Both the position numbers and the translations under genes were made by a program. A stretch of DNA of 64,000 nt from NCBI GenBank assembly GCA_944472155.2, contig OX235272.1:107328020-107392019 (forward strand). Reading direction: 5' to 3'. Numbering within the stretch: position 1 is the stretch's first letter; every line of letters begins with the position of its first letter. The notes under the pieces were generated by a model, which had not been told where the DNA came from, made no database searches, and was given only the letters and a program-made list of their open reading frames with translations. The DNA comes from Trichobilharzia szidati (lineage: Eukaryota; Platyhelminthes; Trematoda; Strigeidida; Schistosomatidae). Below are positions 1 through 11,500 of the stretch, piece by piece.

Positions 1-410
1 ATATATACAACATACATATGCTAGTGTCATTAGTTTCGAGTCTTCAACCTCTGAACGTGATTTTCATGTAAACTCTAACCAAAGAATTCACATATAACTT
101 AATACACTTCACAACGACAGTAGGTGATTTTATTACTGGTGATCAATTTCGATCTGATCGGTTTTACTTTTTACTAGCAATATTGAGTCACTTAACTTCG
201 CGTGACATGTGGTACCTGCTAAATATACAAGTCCACAAATATAGGAGAGCTAGAAAATCCTCATTCCAAGTCTATGACGCACATAAGCTCTGGAAATCGA
301 TACGAACGAATGGTATGAAAGATAAATCAAACCACTGGCTTGCTTGGAAAGTTAAGATATGCAATTGAGAATCGAAAAAAAATTTGTGGAGATACTGCAA
401 TTTCCTTCCT

Positions 411-545
411 AAACGAACATAGGGCATCAAGCTTTAAGACTTGAAGTTTCACTGTCGGCGCTGGTACTATTATTTTACAGGATGAGGTTGCTAGCCTCAC
501 ACACACAACCTTCCCTCTTTAGCTGGCTTATTACTAGGTAAGCAA
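411..545 (-). repeat. SINE 2 body and tail fragment
   Basis: This matches, in reverse orientation, the body and 3' end of the SINE 2 copy at 12548-12772: the 'gttgctagcctca' block and the 'acatagggc..caagct' end. The tRNA-like head is absent. Confidence 0.55.
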
Positions 546-654
546 GTTTTAAAAGTGTATGGAGTCTGGAACAATGTGACTATACAGTTTTTCGTTTGAT
601 GTTAAAAATAGAAACATTGTGCATAAATTTTGTTTAAAACGATTCTTTGTAAAA

Positions 655-1000
655 TTGTGGTGAGAGGTGGCTGCTAGACAAAATTGGTGGATAGTAATTT
701 ACTTCAATGTGTACGTCCCCAATATTAGTCATGAGAAAAATAAGAACAAGGACTAACTCAACAACCAATCACAGCAGACTTTGCGTGGGTGGATACGATT
801 AGCAGATATATGGTCTGACCTTCAAAGAAATGGTCACAAAGAGATGACAGAATAATTTACAGTGTGAAAACGACCAATCAGAAGACTGTGTTTGTTTCCG
901 TAAAATAATCTATAATAATGTACACGAAAATCTTTAAATATCTGTTGATTTCGTGAATAAACGATCTGTTGCCTGGCCCTTGTCTTCTGCTGTTAAAAAA
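655..1000 (+). repeat. LTR-like repeat, copy 1 of 3
   Basis: About 340 bp shared in the same orientation with 30390-30720 and 32290-32620. Shared blocks include 'tgtggtgagag', 'ccaatcacagcagact' and a terminal 'aataaacg'. A TG start plus an AATAAA near the end suggests a solo LTR. Its length is close to that reported for gypsy-type schistosome LTRs, but no internal retroviral-type domain is present, so the class is inferred. Confidence 0.45.
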
Positions 1001-1359
1001 TATACATAACATCGGAGTACAGTTTAAGATACCGTGTGCTGCTCGATACTACTTCTTCTCACTGGTCCATATTTTCTACTAACTTCACTACTAACCATGT
1101 TGTATCCTTTGGAATTTTGCAGGAATCCCTCATCCTCATCCGAAGACTGTTTAACAATCGGTGCACAGCTTCTACTAGTAGACATGACCCTTAGCAGTGA
1201 ACACTTCTCTGGATTATATTAATGATTTGTAGCAGTGGACTTTAACTGTGTCACTAAATAATCATTAATTTCTACAACTCGTTAACTGTAGTTTTCATAA
1301 TATGCTGTTACAATGTTATTCCATAAGGCTTGGTTTTTATTCTAATATTTGTTAAGTTA

Positions 1360-1460
1360 TCGAGTTTGCCGGGTGGGAATCGAACCGGGGAAAGGTGAGT
1401 GGTTGGTGAGAGCATTCTACCCCCCTGAACACCACTGCCATCACCGACACACCAAGCTTG
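1360..1460 (-). repeat. tRNA-like SINE 2 head fragment
   Basis: In reverse complement it carries a B-box-like 'ggttcgattcc' and a degenerate A box, as in the tRNA-Glu-like head of SINE 2. There is no intact cloverleaf. Confidence 0.4.
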
Positions 1461-1627
1461 TAACTAAATTAAATTAATTAAAAATTAAGTATGCAGAGCA
1501 CATACACTATGTGTAAACTCAGGACTGACGTTTGAACACTATTAATCAGTCGAATACTAAACACAGTAGTTCGATTACACAAAAGCGACACTACAAAGTC
1601 CCACAGTTAAAAAAAACTATGTTTAGT

Positions 1628-1935
1628 TACAGGATTTCATCATGAACTGACATCGGTTAGAGAACCATTGGAAAACCACCTGTGAGTACTGCACAGACAG
1701 CTGTTTCGTCAGCCTAGTTTGAGACACTTCATCAGTACACGCCCACACATCGGAGTTCGAATGCAAAACCTTCCAACTTCTTCCAGTTCATGACATAGAG
1801 CGACCATTAACCAATATCAATGCTGGCACGAGAATATGTCCTCACACCCAACCTACTGTGCCCTACTGGTCACGACTTCCCACTAGAAGCCAGGTAACTA
1901 CCTACCTGAATAGGGCCAATCGCTATGTTTGGTAT
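1628..1935 (-). repeat. SINE 1 (tRNA-headed, hammerhead core)
   Basis: This matches the other SINE 1 copies from the 'caggatttcatcatgaactgac' 3' end to the 'tacctgaatagggcca' 5' end. On the minus strand it retains the catalytic block CTGATGA followed by GAAAC and an AGCTGTC cleavage context, but stem II looks imperfect. Confidence 0.6.
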
Positions 1936-1989
1936 TTCAATAAATGAAATTCTTAGGAAAAATAATCCAGATATCTCGTAAATTTTTAT

Positions 1990-2345
1990 TTATTTTATTT
2001 TGATTTTGATTTACAGCTTGATTCCACACCGTATTTTCAGTACAAGTATGGAATTTTCAGCATGGATATCGGTAGCCCAAATTCAGGCCGACCATAGATA
2101 TCGGGTGTGCGCCGGCAGGGGATCGAACCCCGGACCATGTGCATGGTCGACGAGAGTCCTAACCACTGTGCCTTAACTTGCATAAATCAGTGTCAGAATT
2201 TTTTCTACGTCGTTGGCAAATAGTCTGGGGTTCAATCCCATACCGACACACACCTGATATCAATTAGTTGGCCTTCAAAATTCGGGCTACCGATATCACA
2301 TGCTGAAAATTCCATACTTGTACCAAGCTATAATAAAAAAATATT
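1990..2345. repeat. Two SINE 2 fragments in inverted orientation
   Basis: The left half (about 2030-2170) is SINE 2 on the minus strand, with a B box read as 'gggttcgatccc'. The right half (about 2165-2340) is a plus-strand copy ending 'ccatacttgtaccaagctataataaaaaaat'-like. Both share the 'gctaccgatatcacatgctgaaaat'-type body found in the copy at 58168-58368. Confidence 0.55.
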
Positions 2346-2375
2346 TACACGTACTCAGTTATATGTTGTACTTAC

Positions 2376-2513
2376 TTGTATCATTTTAAACGGTTTTACC
2401 AAACTCCCAGAATACAAACTTTGTATCTCGGAATCATTAAGTTGACTAATAAGGAGAGTCCATGTACATCCAGGATCAAGAGACCATACGGTTTCCAGGC
2501 TAAATATTGATGC
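2376..2513 (-). CDS. TTI1: TTI1 left copy, exon 13
   Basis: It encodes ASIFSLETVWSLDPGCTW then TLLISQLND and so on (46 codons, phase 0 to 0). The acceptor is 'tatag' just right of 2513 and the donor is 'gtaagtac' left of 2376. The DPxxTW motif is the C-terminal landmark of TTI1. A nearer acceptor, 'tttag' at 2500-2501, would break the frame with exon 12, so the upstream one was chosen. Confidence 0.75.
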
Positions 2514-5500
2514 CTATAAATATAATTGTGAGAAAATATTTTCAAAAAAACATCAATAGAAAATAAAAAGACAATCAGATGGAAAACTCATGATAATACT
2601 TACCCCTCCTAATTTAGGAGATTTGGCCTGGCAAGCTAGTTATAGTAATATTCTTAAACAAATAGTTGCATAACATTCATTTCGACGAACGATAGGTAAT
2701 TTAAGTGGAATGATGATTGAAATAACAGGTGTATCTTTTATTTCGTCACTAGTTCAAATCCTGCTATCAATCCCAGTCAGTCATCAATTACTACACATAT
2801 ATATTTCCATACTGAGTCATAAGAAAAAGGCGTAAACAGTGAAGAAAATTTCTATTTTCGACAACTCAAGTATTGGTTTTTGTAGGGATTTTGTTTGATT
2901 GGTTGGAGGATTTCAGCATGAGCTGACATCAGTTAGAGAACCATTGGAAAACCAGCTGGGAGTACTGGACAGCTGTTTCGTCAGCCTAGTTTGGGACTCT
3001 TCACAGTACGCACCCAATACGGGTCCCAGTGGCTTAATGGTCTACGAGCTCGCCCTGTAACCAGTAGGTCCTGGGTTTAAGCCCCGCTGGGTGCGTACTG
3101 CAGAAGAGTTCCAAACTAAGACTAAACAGTCGTCCAGTACTCCCAGTAGGTTTTTCAATGGTTCTCTAACTGATGTCAGCTCATGATGGAATCCTTCAAC
3201 CAATTCATAAGACAACCAATCAGATAGTGGTAAAATGTGTCCTCGAAAATGTATTACGTAATGTAAGGTGTAATCTAGAATGGGGTGACTAATTGGAAAT
3301 TAGAAAAGGGGTAGAAATTGGTGGGACGCAACAAGTATGACAAAATGACTAATCAATAAGATTGTGTAGAATGGACAAGAACTATTGGAGAGAATATAAA
3401 GTGTTTTTATAAAATCTGTTTGGAAACGTAATGTTATTAATAAACAGTAACAGAGTGATGATAAAATATGGGTGATGGTAGTAGCAATGATAATAAATTA
3501 ATAATAGTGATAACAAAATAATAGTAAGCTTACATAACAAAAGGAAGCAAAATTACAGAGAGGACATTACTCTGCCTACGGCAGGGTGAGTGAATGTATA
3601 TGGTGCTTTCGAATGCAGAGACCCGGTTTCAGATCCCCCCCAAATGACCAATGACTGAACTATGTACAAATGGCGTATTAGAAGTCCTTCCATACGATAC
3701 TGAGGGAACTCTGTCTAGTACGAGGAAGCATGTCTTCGTCAGACATTTACAAAGGTGGTTTCTAAGATGTTCGGCCTCAATTTCGGTCCCCTTTGCATTT
3801 CGGGTTTTCATAGGATTTCATATGATTTCTGACGATGGAGGCTTTTCCTTACATGTTTTTGTCGATGAATCTCGGTGGGCTCCCATTCTCCAGTAGGGGA
3901 TGTCACGTAATATATTTTCAAGGACAAATTTCACCAGTACCTGATTGGTTGTTTTATGAATTCTTTTTTAATTATAATTACGATCGCACAGCAGACTATG
4001 AGAATGAATCTTCGAAAAGAAAAATTTTCTTCGCTGTTTACGTCTTTGATTCTTATTACAGTAAATACTCATTTTGTTCCAGTTAAACTTATCCATCACC
4101 GGATCCCTTTTCTTGACTCTACGAATTTTAGGAACACTAAAGTAACAAGTAACACAGCTCATCCACATCTCGTCAACTGTTCTGTTTCGACAGATTAATC
4201 TTTGAGAAGCTGCATACTACAACTCATATAAGCTGAGATTAGAAATAGACAGGATTCAAAGTATGAATACGATATATATATATATATATATATATCTGAA
4301 CCAAGCTCACTTTTAACAGTTCGAAAAAAATTAGGCACTGGGTATATGATATTCATTATAATAAAGGTTTTCTTGTATTTCCCAATGGATGAAAAACAAA
4401 ACTATATCGTTGTTTGTACTGACGTTTCGCTATTTAATCCTGTTGCTAATAGCTTTATCAAAGTAGTTGCATGAAACCAGAATTTACAAAATCTCAGCTT
4501 ATATGTACATAACAACTTAATCATTGTTCCTCAGTATGGGGTCATTAACAGACGTCAGACAATTTCAGAAGAGAAGAGTACTCAATAAGCTCGACATCAG
4601 AGTTTTCTTTAAAACATCAGACACACGCATTACAAAGCAACCTTGTCCAACCTTAAAGACTCCCTATCTAATTGTATCTATAAAATAAAATGCTTGGAAT
4701 GTGATGTGATATGCATCCAACAAACATTGCCAGGGAGAAATCAAGGTAGTCGAAAGAAATGAAGACCATAGCGTAAGTGTCTGTTCGACCACCGAGAAAT
4801 CCAGTTGAACTAAAAAAGCTTGAAAAATCATCAGCCACAGGTCTACACGCTACAGAATCGGACCACAAAATTGATTTTGACAATATTGAAATAATCCAGA
4901 AAAATTTCAGAAATCACAAAGAACGTCTAATATCACCAGAAGTACTTCATATCAAGTGGAATCCAAATTGTTTGAATAGGAATGATGGACTAAAACAGAA
5001 TTTGACCTGGTTACAACACCGCCCTACCCCATGAAGTGACAAAATCAATACGAATGTGATAAACAATGTCATCATTTAAACACATGCTACCTTTATAACT
5101 CTACACACTTATCAAATCCAACAATCTACAGCCGGTTTTGTTATCTTTACCAATTGGCCAAATTGACAATAACGCAAAAATGACTCCATGCTGAGGAACG
5201 ATGATTAAGTTGTTATATATAAGCTAAGTGGATTTTGTAAATTCTGATTTAATAATACTACTACTTTGATAAAACTATTAGCAGCAGCATTAAATGGCGA
5301 AACGTCAGTAAAAACGACAACAATATCGTTTTGTTTTTCATTCATTCACTGGGAAATACAAAAACCTTTATTATAATGAATATGAATACAATACAATAAA
5401 CATAAGAGTTATTACATAACTGTTGAATAAAAAGAATGTAATAGAAAGTAAACTAACCTTTTGTAGTTCTTCTGGTTGTGAATCATCTAAATACTTCACA

Positions 5501-8500
5501 AGGACATTGATTACAGATTGTAATGATTGAGACGATATATTAGTCTAAAAGAGATAAGAACGAAAATGAAATTAGCGAAAAGAAAATCCAATAAAAACAA
5601 GGTGAAAGACAAGCTTTTTGGTGTTGATGAAGTCATCTTCTAAAGCTGTACAATTGTCATAAAAAAGTATTTCAAACATGTTACAGATCTCTCCATCAAA
5701 CAACCGTCTTTATTGGATACTACATATGATGGAGAAGATTTGTAGCTCAGGTGGATGATTTATTTGCGAAGCTTTCATTGTCCTCACTGACTTACTAGGC
5801 AACATCTTCAGTGCATACACTTCAATTTGATGAAGTGAGCTTTCCCCACGAGTTGATTAGTCATCTCTCTTGGTGGGTGACCTTGAACCTCGTGATTAGA
5901 TGTTTTTGTATGTTTTTACACCCTCTAAGCTACTTGTATTGTCACTGATTGTTTCCTTGACTTGAACTTTGACCCTTTGTGTGTGAGGTTTCCTTCTTAT
6001 CCATTGGTAAATTTCGACTATGTCGGTGTGTCTATTGATTGACGATTCACTGGAATACCAGACTTCTAAAAATTCTCTAGCATTCTTGGTGTTTCCTCAG
6101 TCTAATATTTGAACATTGGTTGTCCCAGTTGAATTGATGTCTGTGGTTGTCTGTATGCAGTGATATGAGGGAGTAGATATCATGTCTTTTGATGACTAGT
6201 TAGTTTGTGTTAATGGATGTGAAGACGAAGAGGGCCCAATATAGTGGTTTTCGCGGTCATTACAATTCATTTTATGGATGATGTTGGTTTTATCTTCTTT
6301 CTCTGTTGAGTCTTTTGGTTGACACAGAGCTGAGTGAAGTGATTTTATTACTTTGTGTGCAGCATCAATTTCTAAAGGTTTTGAAGAGTTTTGCATTGAA
6401 TCGTCAATTAATAGACACTTCGACATAGCCTAAATTTACCAAACGATAAGAAGGAAATCTCACACACAAAGGGTTAAATTTCACGTCAAGGAAACAACCA
6501 GTAGGATAGAAGGTGTGAAAACACACAAGAACAATCAATCACGTTCAAGGTCACCCACCAGGAGAGATGACTAATAAACTCGTGGAGAAATCTGAAAGCT
6601 CACTTCATCAAATTGAAGTGTATGCGCTGAAGATGTTTCCTAGTAATTAGGACAATGAAAGCTTCACAAATAAACCATCCAGCTGGCTCAGAGAACACAA
6701 CTACATCAAAAAAATTACTGGATACTGAATATCCAACAGTAGGTTGGAAAGGATGAGTAATGAGGAACCCTGGCGACCACCAACTAACGAAGAACCTATC
6801 TCCCGACAGATATGCAGTAGGAAATATAGATGGATTGATCCAACACACACTCAGGAGGCCGTTGAATGAAATCACGGCCCCCCACTGTCAAATGGATCTC
6901 TACTGGAAAGAGATGAATTAGACAGTTGAGGGTGATATGGAGAATATGATGCGAAGAAGGAATGAAGGCCTGTAAGTAGTCGTGGATCCAGTTGGAAGTT
7001 GTATCAGAAAACCTACAGTGTAATGGAGATATGCCACCGGGATCTTATGTTTTACTCCAAAGATAATGGATGAGTAGTAATGACAATAAAAATTAGGTGT
7101 GACATAAACGCCTCAGTTATCCAAAAGTGTTTCCTTACAAGACACAGAGAAATTTCGTACTAATCAAAGACGCAATGAAGGCAAGAGATTCGATCATTAC
7201 AAATTATTTTAAATAATCTCAGCGTCTTTGAGAAAAAAACAAGGAACCAACATTTTTCTGAACATTGTAGGTCACAGCTTCTTCAGCAGAATCATTACGA
7301 TTTTACTAACCATCAAAATATATAGTCAGCAGTTACATAAATTGAAGTGAGTTCTTTTGAAGGTCACCTGTCAGTAGACATTTGTACCAATGGAAGAATA
7401 TGTGGAACAGTCATCACATATTTGTAATGACTAGTGTCAACTTGTCATACGTGCATATTTGTCCACACGACTGTGTACGTGTGTCCGTACGTTGTTTGTT
7501 GTATGGGAAACACACGAAAACATGATAGTATTTCACAGTGGTCATAATGTAGGATTGATCAGTTTTATATTTCTCTCTAATCTGTTTTGCTTCATTAGAG
7601 AGAGTGTGTCTTATTAGGTGACGTTGAGTCTATCCCTTCTCTCCTAATTACTGCATTTGATGTGGTTAAAATGTATGCAAGGCGGCTTCAGAGGTCAGCC
7701 TTTCTTTATATGTTGAATGAAAGCCTCTTCCTAGAATCACAATATATAAAGTTTACTGATGAAGTAGAATCGGCAGAGGGAGCTCTAAACTTTCTGGATT
7801 GTCTTGCAAAAAGACAAACTGACGATAAATAGGAAACCAAGAAATCCATACAAACATTTGAATTTGCAGTCGGATCATCCAATAAAAATGAAAATTTCAG
7901 TAGGTTTAGATCTCGTTTACAGAGCTAGAAACACTATAACAACAGATAAGGATGATATGGAGAAAAAGATATCCAATATAAAACAAATTTTGATTGCAAA
8001 TGGTTATCCGGAAAATCTACTAAATAATATTATCAATAAAAAGGAGTAGATGGGAAAACAGAAAATCGAAAAACCTTGGATATGGACCGGTGATAGCCAT
8101 TCCATACCGAAAAGAGACAGCTGACCAAATTCAAAGACTACTTGCTGCATATAATATTGAAGTCTATTTCAAGTCGTGTAATTCTAAAGAGAAAGCTTTG
8201 GTGAATGTTAGAGATATGGTTCCCAAAACAACTGTGTCTATAGGATAAATTGTTCAGAATGTGAAGCTCGCTATATAAGGGGGAGCAGTTGACAGGTGGA
8301 GGTTACAGTGTATGAACATAGACTGTGCACGAAATGTCCACCTAGAAATGAAGTAGAATTAAGAAATCCAGAGAAAAGATCAGCTGTAGCAATGCATGTG
8401 CTATAGACAGCGGACATAAGATTGATTTCGACAATGTCGAAATTCTAGAAATAGGCTTTCATTCACATATAGAAAGGCTGACCTCTGAAGCCGCCTTGCA

Positions 8501-11500
8501 TACATTTTAACCACATCAAATGCAGTAATTAGGAGAGAAGGGATAGACTCAACGTCACCTAATAAGACACACTCTCTCTAATGAAGCAAAACAGATTAGA
8601 GAGAAATATAAAACTGATCAATCCTACATTATGACCACTGTGAAATACTATCATGTTTTCGTGTGTTTCCCATACAACAAACAACGTACGGACACACGTA
8701 CACAGTCGTGTGGACAAATATGCACGTATGACAAGTTGACACTAGTCATTACAAATATGTGATGACTGTTCCACATATTCTTCCATTGGTACAAATGTCT
8801 ACTGACAGGTGACCATTAAAAGAACTCTCTTCAATTTATGTAACTGCTGACTATATATTTTGGTGGTTAGTAAAATCCGAATAATTCTGGGGAAGAAGCT
8901 GGCTGTGACTTACACCGTGAACATTAGAAACAATTTGTAATCATTCAATTTGACTCGGCACTCAAATTATCACCAGTAAATTCGTAACATCTACAGTGTG
9001 GAAGCTTATAAAAGTTTGGAGTTCAAAGAAATATGTAAATTCTAACTAGATGAGAAATACGTTAGTTGAGTGTTCCATTTGATTAGCGTGTGAAAATGTG
9101 AGGAAAAGAACTAACTGACGAGTAAAATGTACAAAAGTAACATATATGAGTGATAACGGGAAATAACTTTATACTAAAAGAAAGATCGCAACAGAACAAG
9201 ATAATCAAAAATAAAAACCTTTTCTATGCAGTGAGTTGAAGGGGTTGTGTGGATGAACCGTTCGCACCTTTCTACCATACACAACGATAGACTACTTACT
9301 ATACATTTCAGTATATACAAGTTGGATTGTACAGTTTCTTTGTCAATAAAGAAAAAAACAACACGGGAAAACAAAACAAGTTTACTTACTTTTTTACAAA
9401 GTGATCCTAACTCATGCAACAGATACTTTTGTACACGATGGGATGTCAAGTACTTGTACGATTTAGATGACGACGCACTGAAGTGAAACAAAGGCAAACA
9501 ACAATGACAACAACAAAAAAGTTTGTGAGGATAAATACACAAAGGGAAGCATTGAATAACAAAGAATTTTAATTAAAAAAAATAACAAAAACGAGAAGCA
9601 TGAACATAATCAACGTGTACCTCTGTCTCCAACCAGCTTTAATAAAAGGCTTTTGTTATATTGTTATTGTGGCAGCTATATGACAATGTTACATGTCAGG
9701 TGATCCACAACGGAAAACTCAGCGAGGCGTTCGAAGTGAATACAGGAGTGAGAAAAGACTGACTACCTATTATTATCAACGATGATATTCTTAATTGTGG
9801 AGGACTGGATCATGCGGAAGACTGTACATAGGGAGTAAGAAGACAGGAATACGTTGGACACATAAGAAGACTCTAGAAGATCTGGATTTCGTGCAAGGAT
9901 GATTTATGTTTAATGTCACACAAACTCGAAGAATTGCAGACAGGCAGGCAGGCGAAAACCAACAGACTGGCAGACGACACGAGCAGGCGGCGAAGACAGT
10001 ACTTCAGGCGGACATAGAGAAGACGGAGTTAATGAAGATAACCAACCAACATCAACCACAAACAGCACTATTCACCATCAACGGGAGAAACTTGAAAGAG
10101 GTCACTTCCTTCAGTTATCTGACCATGAAGCAGGGTTTTAACCATAGGTGGCGACAGAATGGATGAAGATGTCAAAGACAGACAACATTGGAAAGGCAAG
10201 ATACGCCTTCATCATTCTGCTTTCGGTTCTACATTGAATGAGTAAGTACATTTGGCTTTTTCATATTCCTTTACCTCTTGAGTGGAACGTAGGGGTCCAA
10301 GCTTGAGCTTTGAAGTTTCAGCAGTGTTGATGTTGGTTTCTTCAGGGGGGTAGAGTTGCTAGCCTACGTTATCTTTACCAGGCTTACTACCGCATAAGCG
10401 GGGTTTATGCATGCGCCGACTGAAAATCAACCCTGAACCATAAGCATAGTTGGTGAACACTGTACAAATGAACCACTAATGCACATTAGGAGTTAAAGGA
10501 TATAAAATACGTGTACAGAGTTCAGGTTCAGATAAGCGGAATGTGGTACCACGGACGAAAAGGTGTATATCTAACATATCAGTTGAGTTGTTTATCGAGC
10601 CAGTATTACTGCATCCAGACGCATCAGTCCACTCGGTCATATCAGCAGTTAACGAGATCATATCTATTAACGACAGGTCCATGGCAGCTCCATATTTAAG
10701 TTTAACACATCTGGTGTCATCACTAAGTCTATGGTGAGCTGTCCTATGATGTATCTATACAGAGTAATATGTATTCAGGACGTCTATTATCTCCAACAAC
10801 AATCAAATTCATCATAGATAAACTGATACGAACCTCTTCACCCATATCTGATTACACAACGACTAACCTCTCCAATGACAGATGCCTCACAGTTGATTTA
10901 AGTTTACAGAAAACATGGCGAAGTCCAACAATAGCGTCCCAGGAGGAGTGCGAACGCTCCAATGACCTTGAACGCATGCTAGTCGTCGGCTGACGGTACC
11001 TGTCATTATCATAGCTGAAATATCAACGCTATTCACCAACTAAGGAGCAAATTTCACCCAGATCACGTTTTCAAGTACTGTTTGGATAATGTGTTAATAG
11101 CTCGTTAGGGTTAGGATCAGGGTCATAATTAGGATTAGGATTAGATATACGGTTAGGATAAGGGTTGTAATTAGGGTTAGGGGTTAATTATGGATAGATT
11201 TAGAGTTGATGACATTTATTTTAATTTGTTTTCTTATCCATATTTTCCTCGTAAGTAGTCGTCGATCCTCATACTGGAAACCATAGTAGTTCAACCAAGG
11301 GCCTTCGGGGAAGACTGATCACACAAGATAAGAGAGATAAACGATTCAGAAAAACAGCTCATCTTCAGTCACCTCTGTGAATACATGTACAGAAACTAGT
11401 CCAACTTAGCAGCTGATACTCCTCATTATAACTGGGACGTATTCTTAAGTAATGTCAGAGAAAGATAGCCTGTTTAATGTGTTTTCATGCAATTTCTTGT

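Larger units (their letters stand above)
1..2375. other. Repeat-rich stretch downstream of TTI1 exon 13 (left copy)
   Basis: No convincing coding exon was found here. The stretch holds SINE fragments and an LTR-like repeat, listed separately. The last exon of the left TTI1 copy, which should encode roughly 20 residues and a stop, was not located. It may lie here unnoticed or beyond position 1. Position 1034-1222 is open on the plus strand but resembles nothing I know. Confidence 0.5.

Noticed and set aside
2376..2499. Shorter version of exon 13 starting at the nearer acceptor
   Set aside because: It would leave a phase mismatch with exon 12. The upstream acceptor restores the frame and adds ASIFS, which fits the family.
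9174..9542. 122-codon minus-strand ORF as a gene of its own
   Set aside because: Only 9390-9477 is coding (TTI1 exon 11); the rest is intron in the same frame.
10476..10737. Overlapping open frames on both strands as a novel gene
   Set aside because: No splice signals, no known domain and no counterpart in the right arm; length is within chance.
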